DNA of 64,000 nt, taken from the NCBI RefSeq assembly GCF_020991475.1, contig NZ_JAJMPA010000005.1, forward strand, positions 1 through 64,000, written 5' to 3'. The translations under genes and the position numbers were made by a program. This DNA is from Pedobacter sp. MC2016-14. Its GTDB lineage: Bacteria; Bacteroidota; Bacteroidia; Sphingobacteriales; Sphingobacteriaceae. This document shows positions 7,377 through 16,850 of the stretch, one piece after another (positions within the stretch are counted from its first letter, which is position 1; each line of letters opens with the position of its first letter). The notes beneath the pieces are model-generated. The model had not been told where the DNA came from. It saw only the letters and a program-made list of their open reading frames with translations, and searched no databases.

Positions 7377-8759
7377 CTATCGAACGTTCTGCTCTATTCC
7401 ACTAAGTGCAATTTCATCGTCTGGAATTGGGAGTACATATCTGGCGCTATTTGGCTCCAAACTATAGATGTTACCACCTATATTTCTTGTAAGTGTTATA
7501 TTGCGACCTTCTAAATTTAGTCTCTTCAAATCAGTCCATCTTATGCTTCTCCATATTAATTCTTTACGACGTTCCAATAGAACTCTATCTAGGGCATCTG
7601 ACGGACTACTCGCTACGATGTTCGGATAAGGTATATTTGTCCCTGTAGCATTTGGATTCCAACGCTTCTTTAATAATTGATTCAAATAATCCATTGATTC
7701 CAACGTTTGGTTGCGTCTTGCTAAACATTCTGCTTTAATTAAGTAAACTTCATCAGTCGCAAGCCCTGTAAATGGAAATGTAACGGCGCTATTTATCCCT
7801 TTACTTGTCCAGTTACCATTTGCATTTTGACGGAACCATACATTTTTTCGAAGGTCATTTGGACCATATGTCCCAATCAAAACTGGGTCGATTCCGTACA
7901 ACGCTCCGCTAGAATATGTAGTTTGAGAATATGTTGTTATTCTCATGTTAGAGAAGTATAAAACTTCTTCACTATTATACGTAAAAGATGTACTTGTTTT
8001 AATAATTAAGGTATTATAATCTGTCAAATTAGAATATATTGCCATTGCCTTATCTGCATATTCCTCTGCTTCAACATACTTTCTCATGCTAAGATAAACT
8101 CTCGCTAACAGTCCATAAGCTGCCACTTTAGAGGGGCGGTTTCTTTTATTAGTGACAATATCTCTTTGTAAAAGTTCACCTGCTGCTATAGCATCGGCGA
8201 TAATCTGATTATATGTTTCTTGCACAGAGCTGCGATTAACTAACTGTGTAATGCCAGATGTCAATTTTAGTGGAATTCCGGCATCTGTAGATGCTGATCC
8301 TGCATCATAAGCTTTTGAATAAATGCTTGCTAATGTATAGAATGCATAAGCCCTCACGAATAATCCCCAACCCTTTACACGTTGCTTTTCTATATCATCT
8401 GAAATCCCTTGTCTATCCAACTCATCAATCACACTATTGGCGTAAAAAATCTGGGCATATGGAATAGTCCAGTCAGAAATCTTGTTTTGTCCTTCGAATA
8501 TATCCTTTTGCCAAATGTATGTGGATCTAGTAATTGGATTTCCAAGTGACTGAAAGTTTGCTAATGTTGGAATATAATATTCATCAGCTGACATTTGAGC
8601 TAAACCTGGTGACGCATTCATGATTGTAGAATTATCCAGAAGATTCTCAAAGTCTTCAACTGTTTTTGGTACTACTAAAGTACTATCCGGTTTTAGATCG
8701 AGTTTTTTTGTACAACCAAAAAGAGAGCATATAATTAATATTGTATATATTTTATTCAT
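7377..8759 (-). CDS. SusD/RagB family outer-membrane lipoprotein
   Basis: The 460-residue protein begins with a lipoprotein signal ending in LFGC (Cys16), followed by KKLDLKPDSTLVVPKT, a standard SusD opening. It has TPR-like helices including GWGLFVRAYAFYTLASIYSKAY and the C-terminal RRKELIWRSIRWTDLKRL motif characteristic of the family. It forms the lid over the SusC barrel and binds the imported ligand at the cell surface. It follows SusC by 10 bases. The ligand cannot be read from sequence; no glycosidase is nearby, and a peptide or protein-derived ligand would fit the TlpA partner. Confidence 0.85.
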   Translation of the reverse strand: MNKIYTILIICSLFGCTKKLDLKPDSTLVVPKTVEDFENLLDNSTIMNASPGLAQMSADEYYIPTLANFQSLGNPITRSTYIWQKDIFEGQNKISDWTIPYAQIFYANSVIDELDRQGISDDIEKQRVKGWGLFVRAYAFYTLASIYSKAYDAGSASTDAGIPLKLTSGITQLVNRSSVQETYNQIIADAIAAGELLQRDIVTNKRNRPSKVAAYGLLARVYLSMRKYVEAEEYADKAMAIYSNLTDYNTLIIKTSTSFTYNSEEVLYFSNMRITTYSQTTYSSGALYGIDPVLIGTYGPNDLRKNVWFRQNANGNWTSKGINSAVTFPFTGLATDEVYLIKAECLARRNQTLESMDYLNQLLKKRWNPNATGTNIPYPNIVASSPSDALDRVLLERRKELIWRSIRWTDLKRLNLEGRNITLTRNIGGNIYSLEPNSARYVLPIPDDEIALSGIEQNVR

Positions 8760-8769
8760 GACTTTTACA

Positions 8770-11700
8770 TTAAAGGTTTAGGTTAATACCAAATGAAACA
8801 CTTAAAGGCTGAGGGTTGGTACTTGTGCCATAGTCTGGATCAATATCTAGATCATTTTTCCTCCAAAGTATTCCAATATTTTTTACGTATGAAAAGGCGC
8901 TTATACTTTTGAATGGAAGCTTAGACAGTAAGCGACCTGTCAGCTGGTATGAAAGTCGAATATCCTGCAATCGAATTTGATCTGCCCTTTCCACTAAATC
9001 TGAACTGTTTTGGAAAAATGTTCCCAACGAAGGCACTTCGGGATACACTAAGGCAGGTATTTTGGTTGTTAACTCGTCACCTGCACTCTGCCATCGTTGA
9101 TCATAGCTACCCAGCACTGAATAGTCATTACTAAATGCGCCATAAAATACCTTTGTCCTTCTGAAATAATAATCAAATTTATATGTTAAATTTATGGATA
9201 GCTCAAAATTTCTGTAGTTGAAGGTATTGATGAGGCTACCAAAATATTTCGGGGATGCAGAGCCGTGGTATATAATTTGGCTGGGGTCTAGAAGATTCAA
9301 TATTGCCGTATAGTTTTTGCTAATAGTTCCATTCAAATAGCCCTGGGGCGCGCCGATAGCATCCAATCCCGCAGATGGGAAACTATAAACAGCATAATAT
9401 GGGTAACCTTCCAAGGGATTATTAAAGTTTTGTCTTACAATAGTATTATTTGAGGTTTGCTTAGCTTTGTAGCTGGTAACTTTGTCTGTATTGTAATTAA
9501 AAAGAACAGTTGATCCCCATTGAAATTCACCTGTGATATTTTTTGAGTTTAATAAAACATCTATGCCTTTTGTTCTCAGATCTGCACTATTACCTCTAAA
9601 TTGGGTAATACCAGATTGCATAGCTATTGGGCTATTGCCAATCAAATCAAAAGCGTCCTTCTGATATAAATCGATACTTCCATTTATCCTGTTACTTTTT
9701 AAAGCATAATCAATACCAACGTTCCAATTTTTTACTTTTTCCCACCGTAAATCTGGATTTGGTGGATTTAGTATATCTGAGTATAGGCTTCCCCATTCGT
9801 TGGTTAATCCAATTTTTCTGGCAGTGAGTAACCCAGAAACAGATTTATCTACATTCCCACTATAACCATAGGTTCCACGCAGTTTTAAGGATGGAAGCCA
9901 GCTTATATTGTAAAAACTTTCACTGTTAATGATCCAAGCCAATCCAGCTGACCATAACGGTACACCCTTCTGATTGGTATTCACACCGAAGAGATTGGAG
10001 CGATCTCTCCTTGCACTGCCGGATAAAATATAGCGTTTTTTGAAGGAATAAGAAGCGTTTGTATAAAACGATTCAGCTATATTTATACGCCCCCCAGCAC
10101 CAGGTGCTGTAGAAATTTGAGAACTTGAGCTTTGATCGTAAAAATACGGATAGCTCATTAAAGGGTTTATTTTGCCATTATTGTTTAATTGCGTACTTGG
10201 ATCATAACCATACAAAGTTTGTGTTCTATAGTTACTCCTGGTATCCGCTCCTTCAAAACCTGCAATAGCATTAATTTCATGGTCAGTGGCAATGACCTTG
10301 TTAAAATTTAATTGTACCCTTCCGATTTTGGAAATTGTTTTGGTATTGGCCTGCTCTAAAATATCACCAAGTTCTATAACTCTGCTTACGGTGTTGTTTG
10401 TAATTGTAGAATACCTGTTGATTAAGTTTCTTGTATAAAAACTACTTAGCGGATAATCTCTATCAGAATCAGAGTTCTCTCTTAAATACTGATAGCTTCC
10501 TGCTAAATTTAAACCCTTTAAGATCTCAAAATCTACGCCCATATTGATTTTATACTGCATCACCTGGTTGAGGGTATTTGATATGAATTCGTCTTTAGGT
10601 CTATATTTCCAATCCAGAAGTTTTCCATTGCCTGCTACATCTGTATAGGCATCACTTAAAGTTGAGATATTTATCACTGAAAGAGCATTGCCATTTTCGT
10701 CAGCTAAACGATCATAAGGGGTATTTGGATTATATGGATCTGCCTTACTGTAAGTTTTACTGGAATTAAATCCAATATCACCAAAGATTTTCAACCTGCC
10801 TTTTAGCAAAGCGTAAGTATTTCTTGCATTTAGGGTTAATCGATCATAGCTGTCTGTTATTAAATTTTCCAGATTTTTATCATATCCTCCCGATAAATAA
10901 TACCATTGATTTTCGCTTCCTCCACTTAAGTTTAGCTGATATTGCTGATACACTGCTTGCCTGTAAGCATAACGTTCCAAATCTGCCCGAACATCGTGCG
11001 CTTTTAGTGCATTTAATTGTGCAGTAGCATCAGCTTGTCCTTTACTCAAAATAGCAACCGCCGACGAAACAGGAGAGAAAACATTACTCAATGTACCTGT
11101 ATAATAACCTTTTCCATACAGAAATTGCTCTAAATCAATATAATCAGAAGATGAAATTTGTGGCTGGTAGTATAAGTCTGGTTTATCCGTAACAGTTAGG
11201 GTTGATGAAACGCCAATTGCAAGTGGTTGATTCTTCTTTCCTGTTTTCGAAGTGATGACGATTACACCATTGCCCGCTCTGGTTCCCCAAATGGAGGCTG
11301 CAGCCGCATCTTTTAGTACAGTGATTGATTGTACATCGGCAGGATTGATCTGATCAATCCCGCCCTCATATGGAAAACCATCCAAAATAATTAACGGTTC
11401 CGGTGTTGCAAACAAGGTACTACGTCCACGAATAGAAATTTTAGAATTGTTTGCGCCTCCCTGCGTTGGCAGATTTCTGTTTAATATTAACCCACTCGTA
11501 ACTCCTTCTAATCTGTCTAAGATATTTACACCAACATTTCGGTTAAGTGTTTTATTGTCAATTTGAGTAAAGGCGCCTGTCGCCCTTTCTTTGGGAATGC
11601 TTTGATATCCCGTCGAAACTACCGAGACCTCCTCGAGCTTATCGGTACTAACAGTCAGTTTTATATTGCTCAAATCTGTTGAAGCAAGTATTTCTCTGCT

Positions 11701-12306
11701 CTCATACCCGACATAAGAAATAACCAATATGGCTTTCTCATCTACATTATTAAATGTAAACTCTCCATTTGCATTTGTAGTTACTCTTCGCTCTGTTCCC
11801 TTTATCACTACCGTAGCGCCAACCAAAGGCCTACCGTATTCATCAAAAGCACGTCCTTTAACATCAATATTAAGCTTCTCTGTTTTAACCTGTTCAGGCT
11901 TCGTATCCACCACCACAATCATCTTCCCTTCCAGCTTATAGGTAAACGGCTGCCCCTCAAAGCACTTATCCAAGACCTTTTCAAGGTCATCGCCATTGCT
12001 ATTAATGGTCACTGGCTTTGCCATCTTAACTTGTTCCCTATTGATCATGAAACCGTAACCACTCTGTTTCTTCAGTTCCCTAAAAACCTCCGTAAGCAGT
12101 GCATTCTTTTTGAACAAAGAAATCTTCTGCGCATTAGCCGCAAAGGAAATCTGCATAAATGCAATTAATAAGATCAAACATGTCAGGTTTACCCTCATAA
12201 GCCATTTTCTGATACCGGGATTCCACATTATCTGCCACAGACAAGCCATGGACTTTCGGATATAGTTGGTTACACCATACCCATTTGTATAGTAAAATTT
12301 ATACAT
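8770..12306 (-). CDS. SusC/RagA family TonB-linked outer-membrane transporter
   Basis: The protein has about 1178 residues from the ATG at 12306; an in-frame ATG at 12369 would add 21 polar residues. In order it has a long signal region, an STN domain (KNALLTEVFRELKKQSGYGF), a carboxypeptidase-regulatory-like domain (GRPLVGATVVIKG), the plug with DAAAASIWGTRAGNGVIVITSK, and a 22-strand-type barrel ending VSFGINLNL. The STN domain passes signals to FecR, so this transporter probably reports ligand binding to the FecR and sigma factor encoded upstream. It lies 57-120 bases after FecR, depending on start. Confidence 0.85.
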   Translation of the reverse strand: MYKFYYTNGYGVTNYIRKSMACLWQIMWNPGIRKWLMRVNLTCLILLIAFMQISFAANAQKISLFKKNALLTEVFRELKKQSGYGFMINREQVKMAKPVTINSNGDDLEKVLDKCFEGQPFTYKLEGKMIVVVDTKPEQVKTEKLNIDVKGRAFDEYGRPLVGATVVIKGTERRVTTNANGEFTFNNVDEKAILVISYVGYESREILASTDLSNIKLTVSTDKLEEVSVVSTGYQSIPKERATGAFTQIDNKTLNRNVGVNILDRLEGVTSGLILNRNLPTQGGANNSKISIRGRSTLFATPEPLIILDGFPYEGGIDQINPADVQSITVLKDAAAASIWGTRAGNGVIVITSKTGKKNQPLAIGVSSTLTVTDKPDLYYQPQISSSDYIDLEQFLYGKGYYTGTLSNVFSPVSSAVAILSKGQADATAQLNALKAHDVRADLERYAYRQAVYQQYQLNLSGGSENQWYYLSGGYDKNLENLITDSYDRLTLNARNTYALLKGRLKIFGDIGFNSSKTYSKADPYNPNTPYDRLADENGNALSVINISTLSDAYTDVAGNGKLLDWKYRPKDEFISNTLNQVMQYKINMGVDFEILKGLNLAGSYQYLRENSDSDRDYPLSSFYTRNLINRYSTITNNTVSRVIELGDILEQANTKTISKIGRVQLNFNKVIATDHEINAIAGFEGADTRSNYRTQTLYGYDPSTQLNNNGKINPLMSYPYFYDQSSSSQISTAPGAGGRINIAESFYTNASYSFKKRYILSGSARRDRSNLFGVNTNQKGVPLWSAGLAWIINSESFYNISWLPSLKLRGTYGYSGNVDKSVSGLLTARKIGLTNEWGSLYSDILNPPNPDLRWEKVKNWNVGIDYALKSNRINGSIDLYQKDAFDLIGNSPIAMQSGITQFRGNSADLRTKGIDVLLNSKNITGEFQWGSTVLFNYNTDKVTSYKAKQTSNNTIVRQNFNNPLEGYPYYAVYSFPSAGLDAIGAPQGYLNGTISKNYTAILNLLDPSQIIYHGSASPKYFGSLINTFNYRNFELSINLTYKFDYYFRRTKVFYGAFSNDYSVLGSYDQRWQSAGDELTTKIPALVYPEVPSLGTFFQNSSDLVERADQIRLQDIRLSYQLTGRLLSKLPFKSISAFSYVKNIGILWRKNDLDIDPDYGTSTNPQPLSVSFGINLNL

Positions 12307-12425
12307 TTGTTTGTTTAGTTTAGTTGTTGAAATTGTGTTAGTAGCATTATGTTCCGATTGACTAGACATCCGATCGGGGGCGCTTCCAACGCCTCCGTTC
12401 TTGTTCCGGCCAACCTTAAAAAGTT

Positions 12426-13607
12426 TTAAGGCATAACCAAAACCCTCCTTCCTTCCATCTTAAAGTGAATCCCCTGGTTCGCCTCCAGCGCCTTTAACAG
12501 CTGAGAGAGTTTCATCGTCCTTGGAAAGGCACTGAAAATACCGTTCACATTCACGTTCCGCTTATATTCTACATCCACATCATACCACCTGGACACCTCA
12601 CGCATGACCGTTTTTAAATCTTCACCCGCAAAAACGAAGTCCCCGTTTTTCCATGCCACTGCCTGCTCCGTATCTGCCTTTGAAACCTGTAGCTTATCAT
12701 CAACCAATGATGCCTGCTCACCAGGCTTTAATATTTTAAAGTTTTGGCTATGGTTATCCTTTACCTTCACCGAACCTTCCAGGAGCGTAGTCTTCACCAC
12801 TTTTTCTTCCGAATAAGCATTGACATTAAAATGCGTTCCCAATACCTCAACCGTCTGACCGGATGAAGAAACCCGGAACGGCATCGCCCTGTTATGCGCT
12901 ACCTGAAAATACGCTTCACCCTGCAATTCAATCCTCCGTTCTTTCAAAGACGCAAAAGAAACAGGATATTTCAGTCTTGAACCTGCATTCATCCAAACAT
13001 GGGTTCCATCAGGGAGCATGATTTCAAACTTTCCCCCATTTGGAGTTTCAAGCGTATTGTATTCCAGAGGTAGATTTGTAGTTGAACCGTTGCCCGACGT
13101 ATAGACCAGCTGTCCATCTGCAGTTTTAGAAACCTGGACATGGGACTGGGTGGCAATGCTGCCGTTAGCCGCATCATCAAGCGCAATACGTTTTCCATTA
13201 GCAAGGGTTAAATACGCCTTATTACCAGCAGGCTCAATGTCCTTTTGGTAAACCGCTATTTTAGATTTATCCTGAGATTTTTGGTTGATGTAAAATAATC
13301 CCGCACCGAAAACCACTACCGCTATTGCAGCGGCGACCGCAATGCGAGGCCATAATTTTACAAGAGTAGTTTTTCCAGGCTGTAGCTTTTCGCGCAATCG
13401 AAGCTGGACCGTATCCACCACTTCAGCTAATCGTTCGCGATCATATTCCAGAGTATTGGTTGATAATGCCTCTACAACAAGCCTATGCAATTCCCCATCG
13501 TCTTCTTGCTTTCCAAAGTACCGCAACAGGGCGTCATACTCTTCCCTCCTAATACTATTGTCCAGGTACTTGGCAAAGAGTTCCTTGATATCGTGATAAT
13601 TTTCCAC
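12426..13607 (-). CDS. FecR family anti-sigma factor
   Basis: The 393-residue protein has a short cytoplasmic N-terminal region with helices, one transmembrane helix at about 88-108, a FecR domain centred on TPNGGKFEIMLPDGTHVWMNAGS, and a C-terminal DUF4974 domain (VSRWYDVDVEYKRNVNVNG). It transmits the SusC signal to the ECF sigma factor. The only credible start is a GTG at 13607, because no ATG occurs between it and the upstream in-frame stop. Unusually, a 126-residue unknown gene separates it from the sigma gene. Confidence 0.85.
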   Translation of the reverse strand: MENYHDIKELFAKYLDNSIRREEYDALLRYFGKQEDDGELHRLVVEALSTNTLEYDRERLAEVVDTVQLRLREKLQPGKTTLVKLWPRIAVAAAIAVVVFGAGLFYINQKSQDKSKIAVYQKDIEPAGNKAYLTLANGKRIALDDAANGSIATQSHVQVSKTADGQLVYTSGNGSTTNLPLEYNTLETPNGGKFEIMLPDGTHVWMNAGSRLKYPVSFASLKERRIELQGEAYFQVAHNRAMPFRVSSSGQTVEVLGTHFNVNAYSEEKVVKTTLLEGSVKVKDNHSQNFKILKPGEQASLVDDKLQVSKADTEQAVAWKNGDFVFAGEDLKTVMREVSRWYDVDVEYKRNVNVNGIFSAFPRTMKLSQLLKALEANQGIHFKMEGRRVLVMP

Positions 13608-13620
13608 AGCTGTTTTATTG

Positions 13621-13660
13621 GTATTACGCAGATGGTCTCAAAACCAATAGCTGTAATTTA
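13621..13660. repeat. Direct repeat, copy A, before FecR
   Basis: This segment begins GTATTACGCAGATGG and matches 14266-14306 (GTATTACGCAACTGG) at about 29 of the first 35 positions. The two copies flank the 126-residue gene, so that gene sits inside a duplicated sigma/FecR intergenic segment. Confidence 0.55.
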
Positions 13661-13791
13661 CAATAAAAATTCAAAATTTCAATAATTCGTTCATTAACAG
13701 ACAGATAAAATCCATAAAACTATGAAGAGGTCCTATAGAAACACTGAGGTAGATACAATCACCTTTGAAGATGATGGCTCATTATACCAAA

Positions 13792-13822
13792 GCCCGATAA
13801 GTAAAGAGCTTACTTACCGGGC
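13792..13822. terminator. Hairpin between the 126-residue gene and FecR
   Basis: GCCCGATAAGTAA and TTACTTACCGGGC pair over 13 positions with one A/C mismatch and an AGAGC loop. It lies about 20 bases after the stop at 13843. No U-run follows on the minus strand, so it may be an attenuating or processing hairpin instead of a full terminator. Confidence 0.45.
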
Positions 13823-13842
13823 CTGGAAATTGCTCTTATACT

Positions 13843-14223
13843 TTATGTAGTGTAAGTGAACTCGAACGTGAGCGTCCCCGTAGCTACAGGTTCGGCACCA
13901 CCCTCTGATTTTACATCAAGCGTATTTGATGATCCGGTCCATTTCGAATAATCTCCTGATGGTGGTCCTGGATAAATTAATATGATTGGCAACTTGTTTG
14001 TAAAGCAGATAGAACATTGAGATCCAAAATAAGTAGAAATCCTATCATTCAGATTGTCTAGATAGTCTTCCTGGCTGGAACTTAAGATAAAGTTGTCTGC
14101 TACCCATCCTTTAAAATCCGCTTGAATAGCATTAGCTTCTGCTAGTAGATCTGGTGCTGATAAAAGATAGACTTCTTCGATTTTGTCTTCTACACCCGTT
14201 GGTGTCATTGGTTGTTTAGTCAT
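13843..14223 (-). CDS. Unknown 126-residue protein inside a sigma/FecR pair
   Basis: The product is acidic and soluble-looking, without a signal peptide. It has a helical first half (residues 10-65, with DLLAEANAIQADFKGWVADNF), a CSIC pair at about 73-76, and a Gly/Ser/Thr-rich, beta-type C-terminus ending TFEFTYTT. I do not recognise a family. Sigma and FecR genes of this type are normally adjacent; here this gene lies between them, flanked by imperfect direct repeats. Two cysteines and a TlpA-like protein at the end of the locus make a redox-handled cargo or peptide precursor imaginable, but this is speculation. Confidence 0.55.
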   Translation of the reverse strand: MTKQPMTPTGVEDKIEEVYLLSAPDLLAEANAIQADFKGWVADNFILSSSQEDYLDNLNDRISTYFGSQCSICFTNKLPIILIYPGPPSGDYSKWTGSSNTLDVKSEGGAEPVATGTLTFEFTYTT

Positions 14224-14265
14224 GCGTGGTTTTGATTAAATTGTAAAAAATTATTGTTTTTGATA

Positions 14266-14306
14266 GTATTACGCAACTGGTTACAGAACCAATAGTTGTA
14301 CTTAGG
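14266..14306. repeat. Direct repeat, copy B, before the 126-residue gene
   Basis: This is the partner of the segment at 13621-13660. Both copies run into an A/T-rich AATAAAAATT tail. Copy B lies between the sigma stop (14357) and the start of the 126-residue gene (14223). Confidence 0.55.
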
Positions 14307-14356
14307 AATAAAAATTTAAAAACAATATAATCAACTTATTATCAGTAGAATAAAAT

Positions 14357-14947
14357 CTAATCGAGAAAATGATATAAGAATAAAACGACAGCAAATGGGA
14401 TAGCTTTATCGTAGTTGTCTTTTAAAAATCTGTTGGCTTTGGTAATATGATCATTTACGGCAGCCTCGGAAATCTGTAAAAGCTTGCTTACCTCTGCGTA
14501 ACTTTTTCTTTCCATCTTGCACAGCAGAAACACTTTTTTTCGCTGCTCGGGAAGCTTCTCTATCACACGGAATAGCTCGTGATCCGCTTTGGTTTGGGGG
14601 ATGTCGTCAAATGGATTGTAGAGTTCTGAAACCCGACGCCACAATTCCTCTGCTAATTTTTGGTCCTTGGCTATACCCCGAAAATAATCATTAACCAGAT
14701 TTGTCGCAATCCGGGAGAGGTAAGCCTCAATTGATTTCTCAGCATCAATTATTTCCCTGTTTTTCCAAAGTCTGATGAAAAGTTCCTGCAAAACATCTTC
14801 CACCAAGTCCCATGACTTAAGTAACCGGAAAAGGCGCTGGGCTATTTTTGTTTTATGATTGGAATATATGATTTCAAAGGCAGCATAATTACCATCCCTT
14901 AAAAGGGACACTAATTCCTGATCGGTATGCTTGCTGTAATCTGACAT
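14357..14947 (-). CDS. ECF sigma-70 factor, FecI-like
   Basis: The 196-residue protein has region 2 (AAFEIIYSNHKTKIAQRLFRLLKSWDLVEDVLQELFIRLWKNR) and region 4 (LPEQRKKVFLLCKMERKSYAEVSKLLQISEAAVNDHITKANRFL) of the Bacteroidetes RpoE/FecI class. It should direct RNA polymerase to the uptake locus when FecR releases it. It is the first gene of locus A. A palindrome of the local ATCAC-N6-GTGAT family stands about 230 bases upstream of its start. Confidence 0.85.
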   Translation of the reverse strand: MSDYSKHTDQELVSLLRDGNYAAFEIIYSNHKTKIAQRLFRLLKSWDLVEDVLQELFIRLWKNREIIDAEKSIEAYLSRIATNLVNDYFRGIAKDQKLAEELWRRVSELYNPFDDIPQTKADHELFRVIEKLPEQRKKVFLLCKMERKSYAEVSKLLQISEAAVNDHITKANRFLKDNYDKAIPFAVVLFLYHFLD

Positions 14948-15553
14948 ATCCCAATATCCTATCCTAATTTACTAAAGATCAAGGCCAATATTAAAAAATA
15001 TTTCCTTGATAATTCCCCACCATTATTTTTTCCGATCAAAATAGCGCAATCCAAAGGGGTTATGAGCATAGTAGCTCCTCTTGTTTCCTGCGTTAATATG
15101 GCAAAAAACAGGGCTTTTACCCAGAATTCCCCATAGCATCCTTTTTTGGAAAAATCAAATTTAGGGATAATTAATCACAATAACGTGATATAAAAAATTG
15201 TTATATTTGACTGTTCTGATAACTTTTGGGCTTAGCGTTGTCAACATCATATTCAACAAGGAACTTATAACCGATAACCTTTAGATATCATGCTTAACGC
15301 CATTTCTTTTTTGAGCAAATCTCTCCAGAAACCCCGACCAGTCTGGGTGGCATTACAAAACGTAGGTAAGCTTATGTCCTTATCCAGTTCCTCAAGAAGG
15401 GAAAACTTTATCTTATGCATTGGTGGTTCCCGTGTTAGGCCTCACCATAGACAGTAATATGCACTAACCAACATTAGCTAATCAGTTCTAAACCTTCCCC
15501 TTATGATGCGTTCAATTTTTGCTATCTGATAAAAGGCGGGATTTCAATATCCA
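14948..15553. other. Intergenic region with one operator and degenerate short frames
   Basis: This 606-base gap separates the sigma gene from a membrane-anchored unknown. It contains operator site 1 (15174-15189) and a TATATTTG on the plus strand at 15202-15209. A 51-codon minus-strand frame (15265-15420) continues in another frame as FLVEYDVDNAKPKSYQ and may be the remains of a gene. No complete gene or RNA is recognised. Confidence 0.5.
15174..15189. promoter_or_regulatory. Operator site 1, ATCAC-N6-GTGAT
   Basis: ATCAC AATAAC GTGAT is a perfect 5-bp inverted repeat with a 6-base spacer. It is the first of four such sites spread across 3.9 kb of intergenic DNA around the TetR-family gene. 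Confidence 0.5.
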
Positions 15554-16609
15554 TCACTTTATCCGAATTAAAAACAACTCCTTCGCCTCTGGAGCATAGA
15601 ATGAAAAACCATTTGGTGAGTGATAGAAGGCAGGATGATAAAGTTTAGTGGAAGAACCAGGTTCACTCACAGTGTATAGGCTTGGTTTATACCCATTGTG
15701 CTTCTCTTTTTCCACCACTAGTTTAGGAACCATAAATTCAAAAACCCTGCCTGCAATACTGGTTTCAAAAAATCCCAGTCCCCGCCAATTGTATGCACTG
15801 AAACCACCATGTCCACCGCCAACCACGTGATAATATTTAATTTTTTCCTGCTGATGAAAATGCAGAAGCTTTACATCTTTTGGAATTTCAAAACTTACCT
15901 CTCCACTGCGAAAAACAACGTTACGGTATCTACGAGCATTATCCTCATCCAGCACCTCAGTGTAACCCGGCGTTTTCTGCCATAGCAAATACCATTTCTG
16001 ATCAGCATAAAAGTAAACTTGTCGGTACCAAACACCTTCTTTTAATGCTGTGCTGAAAAAAAAATATTTCGCACTTGCCTTTACTGCTTTAACCTTGGCT
16101 TCCAACCTTCCATCCTCCCAGCTCAAATCGGCATTCAGCTCAACCACTTGATGACGGGTAGTATCACAGTCAAGCGGCCAGGTATTATAGTAGGCGTCCT
16201 TCTCACTCGTGTAAACCATGAAGTCGTCAATAAACTGTTCGGAATAACCCTGGTAAGCAACATAAAGAGAATCAGTGACTGTGCCTGCTTTATCAATTTT
16301 ATAGTAACGGGTATCAAACTTTGTATTTTCATCAACGTTTGCATCACAATCTAGAATCAGTTGGTCATTGACTGATGAAAAAATACGAATAGGATTCGGA
16401 GACGCAGCGCTGGAAACCACTACCCTGGCAACCAAACTTACTTCGAAGATATCCGATCTATATTGCTCATTAATTTCTTGGAAAGCTGAATAATTGGCGG
16501 ACAAAGCTTCATCATTCCTTTCTAAAATGAGTTTGTCACCTGGAAAAAAAACATATATTCCAACAGCAACCAGCAACACTATACCAATCCATATCCACAT
16601 TTTTTTCAT
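15554..16609 (-). CDS. Membrane-anchored protein of unknown function
   Basis: The 351-residue protein has one N-terminal helix (residues 4-22, WIWIGIVLLVAVGIYVFF) that anchors it or serves as a signal, and a beta-rich remainder with many aromatic residues. The repeat-like YYKID, YRQVYFYADQKWYLLW and VVGGGHGGFSAYNW segments do not match a family I know. It may be a periplasmic protein. Operator site 2 lies between this gene and the divergent lipoprotein gene, so both may belong to the local TetR-type regulon. Confidence 0.55.
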   Translation of the reverse strand: MKKMWIWIGIVLLVAVGIYVFFPGDKLILERNDEALSANYSAFQEINEQYRSDIFEVSLVARVVVSSAASPNPIRIFSSVNDQLILDCDANVDENTKFDTRYYKIDKAGTVTDSLYVAYQGYSEQFIDDFMVYTSEKDAYYNTWPLDCDTTRHQVVELNADLSWEDGRLEAKVKAVKASAKYFFFSTALKEGVWYRQVYFYADQKWYLLWQKTPGYTEVLDEDNARRYRNVVFRSGEVSFEIPKDVKLLHFHQQEKIKYYHVVGGGHGGFSAYNWRGLGFFETSIAGRVFEFMVPKLVVEKEKHNGYKPSLYTVSEPGSSTKLYHPAFYHSPNGFSFYAPEAKELFLIRIK

Positions 16610-16768
16610 CTCCTATGTCCTCCAGGATTTTGAGCAGCACAATAACATGCAATTCCCTAACCTTTCATTGGTTTGTTAATTTTATTCATTGAAAGCGCAG
16701 GCCGCATCTCTGCATCAATTTCGGTTGCCCTGGCTATCATTAAAGCAAAGCTAACAAAATAGACAAAT

Positions 16769-16791
16769 ATCACAAATATGTGATATATTTG
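16769..16791. promoter_or_regulatory. Operator site 2 overlapping a -7 element
   Basis: ATCAC AAATAT GTGAT (16769-16784) is immediately joined to TATATTTG (16784-16791), a TAnnTTTG element for the plus strand. A repressor bound here would block that promoter. The site lies 60 bases before the lipoprotein gene at 16851. Confidence 0.55.
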
Positions 16792-16850
16792 CCGGGTAGC
16801 TCGCAGGTGTAGTTAAGTTGCATCATGCAACAGGTTGACAATTTTAATTT

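Noticed and set aside
13722..13850. 42-codon plus-strand frame between FecR and the 126-residue gene
   Set aside because: It covers the hairpin at 13792-13822 and the end of the opposite gene; no ribosome site or family pattern.
15265..15457. Short frames on both strands upstream of the sigma gene
   Set aside because: Neither is complete or recognisable; the minus-strand one continues only after a frame change. Kept only as a note in the intergenic entry.
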